Origin: Hyphomicrobiales bacterium
GTDB taxonomy: Bacteria; Pseudomonadota; Alphaproteobacteria; Rhizobiales; Rhizobiaceae
Length of the DNA stretch: 64,000 nucleotides
Direction of reading: 5' to 3'
Assembly (NCBI GenBank): GCA_026400435.1
Contig: JAPLOZ010000043.1
Location: 1 to 64,000 of the forward strand
The notes under the pieces are model-generated. The model was not told where the DNA came from. It worked only from the letters and a program-made list of their open reading frames with translations, and searched no databases. Position numbers and translations under genes: made by a program. Below are positions 1 to 8,414 of the stretch, piece by piece. Position 1 is the first letter of the stretch. Every line of letters begins with the position of its first letter.

Positions 1-50
1 CTTCCGAGATGGTGGATCGGGTCGGGCTCGACGACGGCCCTTCGAGCTGA
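1..50 (+). CDS. Iron(III) ABC transporter substrate-binding protein, C-terminal end (partial)
   Basis: Only the last 15 codons and a TGA stop are inside the window; the gene begins upstream. The peptide ends SEMVDRVGLDDGPSS. A valine-glycine stretch followed by D-G-P near the very end resembles the tail of FbpA/SfuA-type periplasmic iron-binding proteins. The next gene, 24 bases on, is a two-domain permease of the matching transporter class, which supports the call. It would bind ferric iron in the periplasm and hand it to the permease. The fragment is too short for a firm assignment. Confidence 0.5.
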   Translation, partial: SEMVDRVGLDDGPSS

Positions 51-74
51 ACGTATGACCTCAGGCGCAAGGCC

Positions 75-1793
75 TTGAGCGGTTTGACGGGCACAGGCGC
101 CGCATTGCCTGGAGGCCTGCCGCCCGCCATCCGGTTCGAGCCTGCACGACGGCCGGGTCATCCGTGGCTCAAACTGATCGCGCTCGCATTGAGTCTCGTC
201 GTCCTGTTGCCCGTTTTGTCGCTCGCCTATGTGGCCCTGTCAGGAACCGGCGAGGACTGGCCGCACCTCGCGCGCAACGTGCTGCCCGGCGCCAGCGTCG
301 CCACCGTCTATCTGATGGGGATGGTTGCGCTCGCGACCTCAAGCATCGGTGTCGCGTCGGCATGGATGGTCGTCGCCTATGAATTCCCGCTGAGGAAGAC
401 GCTGTCCTGGGCGCTGGTGCTGCCGCTCGCGGTGCCCTCCTATCTCGCCGCTTACGCGTTTGGCGAATTCTTCGACTACTCTGGGCCGGCGCAGGAACTG
501 GTGCGAACCCTTTTCGGGTTCCAGACCGCGCGCGACTACTGGTTTCCCGACATACGATCCACTCCAGGCTGTGCGCTCGTGCTGTCGAGCGTGCTCTACC
601 CTTATGTCTATCTGACAACGCGCATCGTCTTCCTGATGCAGGGCAGGAATATCGCGGATGTCGCGCGCACGCTCGGCGCGCGCCCAGGCAAGGTATTCTG
701 GCGCGTGCTGCTGCCGGTAGCGCGTCCGGCAATCGTCGCAGGCGTTGCACTGGTGCTGATGGAGACAATCAACGACATCGGCGCGGCCGAATATCTCGGC
801 GTCAGGACGCTGACCGTGACCGTTTACCAGACATGGCTCGCGCGGGGCAGCCTGGAGGGCGGCGCGCAGATCGCGTTGATCATGCTGCTCCTGGTTTTCG
901 CAATACTCGGCGCCGAATCCTGGGCACGCCAGCATCGCCGATTCCACACCGGCCGGGCCACGCACATGAAGGCGTATCCGGCCCGCATCGCCCTGAGCCC
1001 AGTCCGGAGCCTGGCGGCAACCGCTCTGACAGCCCTGCCCGTTCTCCTCGGCTTCGGCATACCGATCTCAGTGTTCGGCAGCTATGCGCTGCGCAGGCTC
1101 GACCAGTTCGCCTCAAGCGCGCTCGCGGATGCCTTCCTCAACAGTGTCATGACGGCAAGCCTCACGGCCCTGCTGACCATCACGCTGGCGCTTTTCCTGC
1201 TCAACGCCGTGCGACTGGCGCGCTCGCCAGGAGTAAGCGCGACGGTGCGGCTCGCCTCGATCGGCTATGCGCTGCCGGGCGGCATACTTGGCCTCGGGCT
1301 CCTTTTTGCGCTGGCGCGCTTCGATAATACGGTCGATGGCTTCATGCGCGAGCACTTCGGCCATTCGACCGGCCTGCTGCTGACAGGCTCGGCTGCAGGG
1401 ATCATTCTGGCCTGCACGATCCGCTTCGTGGCGCTTGCGGAAGGCGCAATCAGGTCCGGGTGGGAGAAACTTCCGGGCAACATCGACGACGCCGCGCGCA
1501 GCCTCGGCCGGACGCCGGCGCAGAGCGCTGCGTCCGTGTTGCTGCCTCTTTTACGGCCTGCGGTCCTGACTGCTGCCGTGCTGGTTTTCGTCGACACCGC
1601 CAAGGAACTGTCCGCGACAATCCTGCTGCGGCCCTTCGGCTTCTCGACGCTTGCGACCTCCGTTTACGAAAACGCCTCGCGCGGCGCGCCACAGGACGGA
1701 GCGGCGGCGGCGGTCGTCATCATCCTCACGGCGCTGGTTCCGGTGCTCCTGCTGTCGGGGGCGCTAGCCAAGGATCGCGAGGCCATGCTCTAG
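75..1793 (+). CDS. Iron(III)-type ABC transporter permease, fused two-domain (FbpB/SfuB-like)
   Basis: This is an inner-membrane permease of about 572 residues made of two consecutive MetI-like domains, the usual size and architecture of FbpB/SfuB and ThiP proteins. Each half carries an EAA-type loop that contacts the ATPase: ARTLGARPGKVFWRVLLP near residue 200 and ARSLGRTPAQSAASVLLP near residue 475. About twelve hydrophobic segments are visible. The start is a TTG at 75; a second TTG lies at 84, and the frame is closed upstream by the stop of the preceding binding protein, so a short spacing and an operon are likely. No ATPase gene follows; the next gene is an AsmA protein, so the ATPase must be upstream or elsewhere. 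Iron is inferred from the upstream partner; thiamine or another substrate is possible. Confidence 0.82.
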   Translation: MSGLTGTGAALPGGLPPAIRFEPARRPGHPWLKLIALALSLVVLLPVLSLAYVALSGTGEDWPHLARNVLPGASVATVYLMGMVALATSSIGVASAWMVVAYEFPLRKTLSWALVLPLAVPSYLAAYAFGEFFDYSGPAQELVRTLFGFQTARDYWFPDIRSTPGCALVLSSVLYPYVYLTTRIVFLMQGRNIADVARTLGARPGKVFWRVLLPVARPAIVAGVALVLMETINDIGAAEYLGVRTLTVTVYQTWLARGSLEGGAQIALIMLLLVFAILGAESWARQHRRFHTGRATHMKAYPARIALSPVRSLAATALTALPVLLGFGIPISVFGSYALRRLDQFASSALADAFLNSVMTASLTALLTITLALFLLNAVRLARSPGVSATVRLASIGYALPGGILGLGLLFALARFDNTVDGFMREHFGHSTGLLLTGSAAGIILACTIRFVALAEGAIRSGWEKLPGNIDDAARSLGRTPAQSAASVLLPLLRPAVLTAAVLVFVDTAKELSATILLRPFGFSTLATSVYENASRGAPQDGAAAAVVIILTALVPVLLLSGALAKDREAML

Positions 1794-1827
1794 GCATCGC
1801 CGCCGCAGGCCTCAGCCGGAAAGAAAA

Positions 1828-1845
1828 GGGCGCCCGGAGGCGCCC
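1828..1845. terminator. Hairpin, probable rho-independent terminator
   Basis: A perfect 7-bp stem GGGCGCC / GGCGCCC encloses the tetraloop CGGA. On the plus strand it lies 35 bases after the permease stop and is followed only by an A/T-rich stretch without a T run. On the minus strand it is followed by TTTTCTTT, the better terminator. It may work in both directions. Confidence 0.5.
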
Positions 1846-2318
1846 TGAAATTGAATTGCTGTGTCAACGGGGCTTGAGCAAATTCGCCTCCTCCGGGGGA
1901 TCGAAGAGGAGCGGGATCTCTCCCTCAAGTTGGCAGGACTATCGCGGCCAGTGCCTTAACAAGTCCTTACCGCGCGGCCGGCAAGTTTACGAATGTGTAC
2001 CACTCGTGAAATCTAGGTAAATTTAGCAGTAGGATTCTGTTAACCACCGGCATCTGTGAAGCCACTCTGCGGTGCCGCGACACTAAAGGCCGGGAACGGC
2101 TTGGCGCTCTCGATCGCGCGATCGGACCGGGAGCGGCAGTTTATCAACCACTTGTCGTCGTTGCCGACGTCAGGCGTTTTGCATATCGGCGCACGCGGGG
2201 GCAAAGTGCGGCATGGTAAAAAGAGTCGCGCATCCGTGCCATCCGGACGCCACAAAGGCCTGTGATGGCGCGGGAACGGAGGGGCGTCGCAGTTGAACCC
2301 AGGGACAGTTTTGCAAGG
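1846..2318. other. Intergenic region with no convincing gene
   Basis: About 470 bases separate the permease hairpin from the chosen AsmA start. A 69-codon open frame runs from 2056 to 2265 on the plus strand, but I see no recognisable domain and no good ribosome binding site. An in-frame upstream extension of the AsmA frame reaches back to 2262. An A/T-rich stretch around 2010-2045 may hold the promoter for the AsmA gene, but no clear -35/-10 pair can be defended. Confidence 0.4.
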
Positions 2319-4142
2319 ATGAACCGCGCCAACCGCATTGCGTGGACGGTGGCTCTCGCGGCTTGTCTTGCCATGCTTGCGGCGTTTGCCGTGCCCTACA
2401 TTGCTTCCACGCGCGTCGTCAGCGACCGCATCGCCGACGAGATGTCCGAGTGGAGCGGCTTCGACGTCAAGATCGGCGCTCCGCCGCAAATCGATATCTG
2501 GCCCCGCCTCCAGGCAAATCTCACGGACGTAACCCTGTCGCTGCCCGGCGGCGGCGCCGCGGTCGTGACGGCGGAGCGTGTCGAAATCGAAATGTCCGCC
2601 TTGGCGGCGCTATCGGGCAATCCGGAATTTTCGACGGTCCGGTTTGTCAGGCCGACGATTTCAGTCGACGCCGATGACCATCTCGCAGGCCTTGGCGTCA
2701 ACGGCAAGATCGGCCACGCGGTTGCGACAGCCCGGGTCATCGTGGCGGAGAACAGCGCGAATCCCGATATGGCACGGCTAGCTGTCCAGAAGTTTGGTAC
2801 ACTCGAGTTTTCGGATGGACGGATCGTCGCTGTCTCCACCGGCGGCGAGGCCGAACTGGGCAGCGGACTGACAGGACGCCTTGACTGGGCGGTGTCCAAC
2901 GGACGAGCCGATGCTTCGGTCACCGGCGTGTGGCGCGGCGAGGAGGTGTCGGTGAATGCTTCATCGCCCAGTCCGCTGCTGTTTCTGGGCGGTGGAACGG
3001 CGCCGGTGGCGATCAGCATGAAGTCGGCGCCCGCCAGCCTGTCCTTCGAGGGCATGGCAAGCCTCGCCCACAGCGGCTATGTCGAAGGGAGCGCGAGCTT
3101 TTCGGCGCCGTCTGCGCGCAAGCTTTTCGAGTGGTCAGGCGCGCAACTCGCACACAGCACCGCAATCGGCTCGATCGCGCTCGAAAGCAGGATCCAGGGC
3201 GACAGGGACCGCCTGCGGTTCGAGGATGCTACCATAACCATGGACGGCAAGCCGGCGCGCGGCGCGCTCGACCTTCTGATGAAAGGCAAGCTGCCCGTGG
3301 TATCGGGAACGCTCGCCTTCGACACACTGGACCTGAGGGCGTTCCTCTCGGCCTTCACCCCGCTCGACGCTTCCGCCGACACCGGGCCAGGCGTGATCGA
3401 CGCCAGTTTCGCCAGCAGCCTCAATCTCGATCTCAGGCTGTCCGCTGTGCAGGCGACGGCCGGCGCGTTCTCGCTTTCCGACGTGGCCGCAACCGCGCGC
3501 GTCGACGAAGGCCTTGCCGCATTCGATATTTCCGACGCCACGGCATTTGGCGGCACGATCCAGACAGGCCTGCGTTTCGACCGCAAGGCCGATGCAACCG
3601 GGGTCGAGATGCGGTTGCTTGCCACCGATGTCGACGGCGGTGCGTTGGGCGCCGCGACCGGCATGACCCGGCTGGCGCCTGGCGGGCGCGGTACCATATC
3701 CATCATCCTGAAGAGTGGCGGTGAAAATTGGGCCGACCTGCTCGGCCACGCGAACGGTTCCTTCGCGGCAAATTTCGGGCGGGGCCTGTTGTCGGGCGTC
3801 GATGTGACAGGGCTGATTGCGCGGCTTGCAGAGGGCCAACCCTTCGCGTTCGACGCGGTCGCCACCGGTGTCTCGCCAGTCGACGGATTTGATGTAAAGG
3901 CAGTGCTGTCGGACGGCACAGCAACAATCGAAAAGGCGGAATTGCGTACGCCATTGCACCGCATAACATTTTCTGGCGCAGCTTCCCTGTCGGACGGCGG
4001 CATCGATCTGTCCGCCACGGCGCTACCGCCTCTACAGGCGGCAACCGGCGATGACGCCGACGGCCAGGCGACGACCTTCGCGATCAAGGGACAATGGGAC
4101 GCGCCGTCAATCGTCCCCACGGCCGGATCGGCAGCGAACTAG
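2319..4142 (+). CDS. AsmA family protein
   Basis: This roughly 607-residue protein has an N-terminal membrane anchor (a hydrophobic segment at about residues 8-27) and a long periplasmic part rich in beta strands and small residues, typical of AsmA/TamB-like proteins. After the anchor comes the family pattern of a strand leading to PPQIDIWPRLQANLTDV, as in AsmA proteins where lipid-transfer-like repeats begin. The C-terminal third matches the AsmA-like region. AsmA proteins are linked to outer-membrane assembly or lipid transport; a specific role here is not visible. I chose the ATG at 2319 because it is preceded by CAAGG and places the anchor at the N-terminus; the frame is open back to 2262. 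The gene is convergent with potI, with 24 bases between the stops. Confidence 0.8.
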   Translation: MNRANRIAWTVALAACLAMLAAFAVPYIASTRVVSDRIADEMSEWSGFDVKIGAPPQIDIWPRLQANLTDVTLSLPGGGAAVVTAERVEIEMSALAALSGNPEFSTVRFVRPTISVDADDHLAGLGVNGKIGHAVATARVIVAENSANPDMARLAVQKFGTLEFSDGRIVAVSTGGEAELGSGLTGRLDWAVSNGRADASVTGVWRGEEVSVNASSPSPLLFLGGGTAPVAISMKSAPASLSFEGMASLAHSGYVEGSASFSAPSARKLFEWSGAQLAHSTAIGSIALESRIQGDRDRLRFEDATITMDGKPARGALDLLMKGKLPVVSGTLAFDTLDLRAFLSAFTPLDASADTGPGVIDASFASSLNLDLRLSAVQATAGAFSLSDVAATARVDEGLAAFDISDATAFGGTIQTGLRFDRKADATGVEMRLLATDVDGGALGAATGMTRLAPGGRGTISIILKSGGENWADLLGHANGSFAANFGRGLLSGVDVTGLIARLAEGQPFAFDAVATGVSPVDGFDVKAVLSDGTATIEKAELRTPLHRITFSGAASLSDGGIDLSATALPPLQAATGDDADGQATTFAIKGQWDAPSIVPTAGSAAN

Positions 4143-4166
4143 GGCATTTCAAGGCGGCTCTGCGCG

Positions 4167-4985
4167 CTAGCCCCGCTGCGCGGCCTGTTCGTCACGCTGA
4201 CGCTGGAACTCACGACGCTTATTGACGATCGACGCGGCGATGACGCCGACGGCGACCACCGCGATCATCAGCGTGCAGGCGGCGTTGATCTCGGGGGTCA
4301 CACCGAGGCGGACCTGGCTGTAGATTTTCATCGGCAACGTGGTTGCACCTGGCCCCGAGGCAAAGCTCGCTATCACGAGATCGTCGAGCGACAGCGTAAA
4401 TGCCAGCATCCAGCCCGAAACGATCGCCGGCGCGATGACTGGCAGCGTGACCTGGAAAAATGTCTTGACCGGCGGCGCACCGAGATCCATCGCCGCCTCC
4501 TCGAGCGAGCGGTCGAAACTCATCAGCCGCGCCTGGACCACCACGGCGACGAAACACATGGTGAAGGTGATGTGCGCGAGCGTGACGGTCAGGAAGCCGC
4601 GGTCGAGCCCGACCGCCACGAAAAGAAGCAACAGCGAAAGACCGGTGATAACCTCGGGCATGACAAGCGGCGCAAACACCATGCCCGAAAAAAGCACGCG
4701 GCCGCGAAAGCGCGTGTAGCGCGTCAATGCAAGTGCCGCCAGCGTGCCGAATACCGTTGCGACGCTCGCCGATATGACGCCCACGCGCAGCGTGACCCAG
4801 GCGGCGTCCATCAGACCCTGGTTGCGGAACAGCGAACCGTACCACTTGGTCGAGAAGCCGCCCCACACGGTGACCAGCTTCGATTCGTTGAACGAGAAGA
4901 TGATGAGAAGCACGATCGGCAAATAGAGGAAGGCGAATCCGAGCACCACGGACGTGATGTTGAACCTGCTCCAGGTGGGGTTCAT
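4167..4985 (-). CDS. potI: Putrescine ABC transporter permease PotI
   Basis: This 272-residue inner-membrane permease has six hydrophobic segments and the MetI fold. The EAA loop reads EEAAMDLGAPPVKTFFQVTLP at about residues 165-185, close to the PotC/PotI consensus. It ends in a short charged tail. It is the last gene of the minus-strand unit potF-potG-potH-potI, 10 bases after the potH stop. With PotH it should form the channel for putrescine (or a related polyamine) driven by PotG. Substrate preference between putrescine and spermidine cannot be settled by eye; the four-gene order potFGHI favours putrescine. Confidence 0.92.
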   Translation of the reverse strand: MNPTWSRFNITSVVLGFAFLYLPIVLLIIFSFNESKLVTVWGGFSTKWYGSLFRNQGLMDAAWVTLRVGVISASVATVFGTLAALALTRYTRFRGRVLFSGMVFAPLVMPEVITGLSLLLLFVAVGLDRGFLTVTLAHITFTMCFVAVVVQARLMSFDRSLEEAAMDLGAPPVKTFFQVTLPVIAPAIVSGWMLAFTLSLDDLVIASFASGPGATTLPMKIYSQVRLGVTPEINAACTLMIAVVAVGVIAASIVNKRREFQRQRDEQAAQRG

Positions 4986-4995
4986 GGGCGCGCCC

Positions 4996-5961
4996 TCACT
5001 TGCTTTGTTCCTGTGCCCGCGCCTGCGCCGACTGGAAGATCATGATCGGCACGATGAGCAGCAGCAGCAGGATCACCGCCACGGCGGACGACACCGGCCA
5101 GTCACGGTTGGCGAAGAATTCGTTCCACAGCGTGCGCCCGATCATCAACGTCTGCGAACCGCCGAGAAGATCGGGAATGACGAACTCGCCGACCGCCGGA
5201 ATGAAGACCAGCATGCAGCCCGCGATGACGCCCGGCAGCGAGAGAGGGAACGTGATCTTCCAGAAAGCGCTGGTCGGCGGGCAGCCCAGATCCTGCGCCG
5301 CCTCGATCAGCGAATAGTCCATCTTCTCGAGCGAAGAGTAGAGCGGAAGGATCATGAACGGCAGATACGAATAGACGATGCCGATGAAGATCGCCGTGTG
5401 GGTGTTCAGAATGACAAGCGGCTGGTGGATGATCCCGGTGCTCAGCAGCAACTGGTTGAGCAGGCCCTCCGGCTTCAAGATGCCTATCCAAGCATAGACG
5501 CGGATCAGGAACGACGTCCAGAAAGGCAGGATCACGAGCATCAGCAGCGTGGGACGCAGCGCCGTCGGGGCGCGCGCCATGCCGTATGCGATCGGATATC
5601 CGACGGCGAGCGCGAGAATGGTCGAGATGCCCGCGATCCAGACGCTGGAAAGATAGGCATTGAAGTAGAGCGGATCGTCGGTCAGCCAGAGGTAGTTTTC
5701 AAAGCTCAGTTCCTTGAGCTGGGACCAAAATCCGCCAATGCCCTCGCCGAAGCCGAGCACCGGCGTATAGGGCGGCATGGCGATGGCCGTCTGCGACAGC
5801 GAAATCTTGAAGACGATGACGAAGGGTATCAGGAAGAAGACCAGCAGCCAGGCATAGGGAACGATGATGACCAGCCGGCTCGCCACGGCGCGAAGGGCGC
5901 GCACCGGCAGGGACGAGCGAGCATCTGGCGCGGCGGAGACGGAGAGGGCGGCGTCGGTCAT
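4996..5961 (-). CDS. potH: Putrescine ABC transporter permease PotH
   Basis: This permease of about 321 residues from the chosen start has a hydrophilic N-terminal stretch followed by six membrane segments. The EAA loop IEAAQDLGCPPTSAFWKITFP and the downstream LSLPGVIAG fit PotB/PotH proteins. The frame is open to 6015, but the ATG at 5961 lies 8 bases after the potG stop and begins MTDAALSVSAAP, which avoids a long overlap, so I prefer it. It is the membrane partner of PotI, energised by PotG. An extended loop between the first two membrane segments is normal for this subfamily. Confidence 0.92.
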   Translation of the reverse strand: MTDAALSVSAAPDARSSLPVRALRAVASRLVIIVPYAWLLVFFLIPFVIVFKISLSQTAIAMPPYTPVLGFGEGIGGFWSQLKELSFENYLWLTDDPLYFNAYLSSVWIAGISTILALAVGYPIAYGMARAPTALRPTLLMLVILPFWTSFLIRVYAWIGILKPEGLLNQLLLSTGIIHQPLVILNTHTAIFIGIVYSYLPFMILPLYSSLEKMDYSLIEAAQDLGCPPTSAFWKITFPLSLPGVIAGCMLVFIPAVGEFVIPDLLGGSQTLMIGRTLWNEFFANRDWPVSSAVAVILLLLLIVPIMIFQSAQARAQEQSK

Positions 5962-5969
5962 GGCTTCGC

Positions 5970-7109
5970 CTACCGCGTCAACACGATGCCGGCGTCCGGC
6001 TGGAAGGATATCCACGCCCGGTCATGCCACGTCAGCGGGTCGTCGCTCGCGCGCGAACTGTTGAGCGCGCTCGCCTGGATGACCTGGCCGTCAGCCAGCC
6101 GCACGCGGTAAACCGTCATGTCGCCAAGATAGGCAAGATCATAGACCTCGCCTTCCATGGCGTTGACGGCGCCCTCGGGACGCTTCGACGACACCTTGAT
6201 CTTCTCCGGGCGGACCGCAAAAGCGATGGCGTTGCCGGCAGCCGCGTCCCCCGCATTGTCCACCACGATCTCGGCCCCACTGGCGCCGGTGACGCGGGCG
6301 ATGCCCGCATCACGCGATGCGACCGTTCCCTCGAACATGTTCACGTTGCCGACGAAATTGGCGACGAAACGCGACGCCGGCGCCTCGTAGATTTCCGCCG
6401 GTGTCGCCACCTGCATCAGCTGGCCCTTGTCCAGGATGGCGATGCGGTCGGCCATGGTCATGGCCTCTTCCTGGTCGTGCGTGACAACGACGAAGGTCAG
6501 GCCGAGCGACTGCTGCAGGTCCATCAGTTCGAACTGCGTCTCCTCGCGCAGCTTCTTGTCGAGCGCGCCGAGCGGTTCGTCGAGCAAAAGCACCTTTGGC
6601 CGCTTGGCTACCGAACGCGCGAGCGCAACGCGCTGGCGCTGGCCGCCCGACAGCTGGTGCGGCTTGCGCTTTGCGAACTGCTCCAGCTTGACCAGCTTGA
6701 GCATCTCGGCGACCCGCGCGTCGATGTCGGCCTTCGGCATGCCCTCCTGCTTCAGCCCGAAGCCGACATTCGCCTCTACTGTCATATGGGGAAACAGCGC
6801 GTAGGACTGGAACATCATGTTGAGCGGCCGCCTGTATGGCGGAATGCCGCGCAGATCCTGACCGTCGAGCATGATGCGGCCGGATGTCGGGTTGTCGAAA
6901 CCGGCCAGCATCCTCAGCAGTGTCGACTTGCCCGAACCGGACCCGCCGAGAAGCGCGAAGAACTCCTTCTCGTAGATCGCGAGCGAAAGATTGTCGACCG
7001 CCGTGAAGTCACCGAACACCTTGGTGACGTTCTCGAACGAGATGTAGGGCTTCGCCGATGGATCGTTCCAGGGAGCGAACGACCTTCTGATGCTGCCGAG
7101 CGATTTCAT
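5970..7109 (-). CDS. potG: Putrescine ABC transporter ATP-binding protein PotG
   Basis: This cytoplasmic ATPase has about 379 residues. Walker A is GGSGSGKST at about residues 55-63, the Q loop follows in NMMFQSYALFPHMTV, the signature is LSGGQRQRVALAR, Walker B is VLLLDEPLGALD, and the switch histidine is in VVTHDQEEAM. The last third is a TOBE domain typical of PotA/PotG/MalK-type importers. The frame extends to 7187, but the ATG at 7109 is preceded by a G-rich ribosome binding site and gives MKSLGSIRRSFAPW, which resembles other PotG N-termini; the longer start would run into the terminator hairpin upstream. It powers putrescine import with PotF, PotH and PotI. Confidence 0.94.
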   Translation of the reverse strand: MKSLGSIRRSFAPWNDPSAKPYISFENVTKVFGDFTAVDNLSLAIYEKEFFALLGGSGSGKSTLLRMLAGFDNPTSGRIMLDGQDLRGIPPYRRPLNMMFQSYALFPHMTVEANVGFGLKQEGMPKADIDARVAEMLKLVKLEQFAKRKPHQLSGGQRQRVALARSVAKRPKVLLLDEPLGALDKKLREETQFELMDLQQSLGLTFVVVTHDQEEAMTMADRIAILDKGQLMQVATPAEIYEAPASRFVANFVGNVNMFEGTVASRDAGIARVTGASGAEIVVDNAGDAAAGNAIAFAVRPEKIKVSSKRPEGAVNAMEGEVYDLAYLGDMTVYRVRLADGQVIQASALNSSRASDDPLTWHDRAWISFQPDAGIVLTR

Positions 7110-7151
7110 GCTGTCCCCCAACCCCGCCGAACCTGGTCCTACAAAAAGAGA

Positions 7152-7177
7152 CCCCGGCGTTTTTTGAGGCGCCGGGG
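7152..7177 (-). terminator. Terminator or attenuator between potF and potG
   Basis: Read on the minus strand, a perfect 8-bp stem CCCCGGCG / CGCCGGGG closes a 10-base loop and is followed by TCTCTTTTTGT, a good rho-independent terminator. It sits 6 bases beyond the potF stop and about 40 bases before the potG start. It probably lets potF be made in excess over the membrane and ATPase genes, as is common for binding-protein genes. Confidence 0.78.
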
Positions 7178-7183
7178 ATAAGG

Positions 7184-8281
7184 TCATTGACCGGTGACAA
7201 TTTTCGTCCAGGCCCGCGTCACGACACGCTGCGTCTTGGGATCGTAGGGCGAGACGGTGAACAATGTCGCCAGGGCCGCCTCATCCGGGAAGATTGCCGG
7301 ATCGTCCAGGATCTCCTTGTCGATGAACGCCTGGGACGCCTTGTTTCCATTGGCGTAGAAAATGTAGTTCGACGCCTTCGCAATGACTTCCGGCTTCATC
7401 ATGAAATTGAGGAATTCGTGCGCTTCCTCGACATGAGGGGCATCGGCCGGGATCGCCAGCTGGTCGAACCACATCTCGGCGCCCTCCTTGGGCACCACAT
7501 AGTCGACGACGACGCCCTGGTCGGCCTCCGCGGCGCGGTCGCGCGCCTGGAACACGTCGCCCGACCAGCCTATGGCGAGGCAGATGTCGCCGTTGGCAAG
7601 TGCGTTGATGTATTCCGAGGAATGGAACTTGCGGATGTAGGGCCTGACCTTCATCAGCGCTTCTTCGGCCTTGGCAAGGTCTTCGGGTGCCGTGGATTCG
7701 GTATCGATGCCGAGATATCTCAAGGCGGTCGGGAATATGTCGGTCGGGGAATCCAGGATATAGACGCCGCAATCGGCAAGCTTCGACAGTTTCTCGGGGT
7801 TGAAGAACACATCCCAGCTGTCGATCTTGTCGATGCCGAGCGCTTCCTGCACCTTCTTCTGATTATAGCCGATGCCGACCGTGCCCCACATGTAGTTGAT
7901 GGAGTATTCGTTGCCGGGATCGTATTTGGCGGTGCGCTCGGAGACGATGTCCCACATGTTGACGAGGTTGGGCAGCTTGGACTTGTCCAGCTTCTGGAAC
8001 ACGCCGGCCTGGATCTGGCGGGCGAGGAAGTTGCCGGTAGGCACGACCACGTCATATCCGCTGCCGCCGGCGAGGAGCTTGGTTTCAAGAATCTCGTTGG
8101 AATCGAAGACGTCGTAGACGACCTTGATGCCGGTCTCCTTGGTGAACTCCTCGATGACCGACTCATCGATATAGTCCGACCAGTTATAGACGTTGACGAC
8201 ACGCTCCTGCGCAGAGGCGGACAGGCTCAGGACCGCCGCGACGGCAGTCGCAGCGGACAATGCGATAAGTTTTCGGACCAT
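7184..8281 (-). CDS. potF: Putrescine-binding periplasmic protein PotF
   Basis: This protein of about 365 residues is the periplasmic receptor of the pot importer. It starts with a Sec signal peptide (MVRKLIALSAATAVAAVLSL, cleaved near ASA-QE). The mature start VVNVYNWSDYIDESVIEEF is the classic PotD/PotF opening, and GTVGIGYN, LDSPTDIFPTALRYLG and IGWSGD are also family landmarks. The frame runs to 8506, but the start at 8281 has AAGGGGA six bases upstream and gives a proper signal peptide; another ATG at 8287 is too close to that site. It is the first gene of potFGHI. A perfect inverted repeat 25 bases upstream may control it. Confidence 0.93.
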   Translation of the reverse strand: MVRKLIALSAATAVAAVLSLSASAQERVVNVYNWSDYIDESVIEEFTKETGIKVVYDVFDSNEILETKLLAGGSGYDVVVPTGNFLARQIQAGVFQKLDKSKLPNLVNMWDIVSERTAKYDPGNEYSINYMWGTVGIGYNQKKVQEALGIDKIDSWDVFFNPEKLSKLADCGVYILDSPTDIFPTALRYLGIDTESTAPEDLAKAEEALMKVRPYIRKFHSSEYINALANGDICLAIGWSGDVFQARDRAAEADQGVVVDYVVPKEGAEMWFDQLAIPADAPHVEEAHEFLNFMMKPEVIAKASNYIFYANGNKASQAFIDKEILDDPAIFPDEAALATLFTVSPYDPKTQRVVTRAWTKIVTGQ

Positions 8282-8305
8282 TACCATTCCCCTTGTTATC
8301 GAGTT

Positions 8306-8333
8306 GGCATGTGAGCCTCCTCGATCACATGCC
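8306..8333. promoter_or_regulatory. Perfect inverted repeat upstream of potF (operator or leader hairpin)
   Basis: GGCATGTGA and TCACATGCC form a perfect 9-bp inverted repeat separated by 10 bases, centred about 39 bases before the potF start. It may be a regulator's operator or an mRNA hairpin in the potF leader; in the second case its loop reads TCGAGGAGGC, which exposes a purine-rich stretch. No T run follows it, so it is not a terminator for the EamA-family gene. Confidence 0.55.
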
Positions 8334-8414
8334 GAACCCTCCGATAACTTGGAGCCTATTGGCCTTTTTGGGCGGCGACAAGGTTCGAAATCGAATGGGC
8401 GAACGGACGCCGCG

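Noticed and set aside
1-1793. Complete fbpABC iron operon
   Set aside because: Only the end of the binding protein and the permease are present; no ATPase gene follows within the window.
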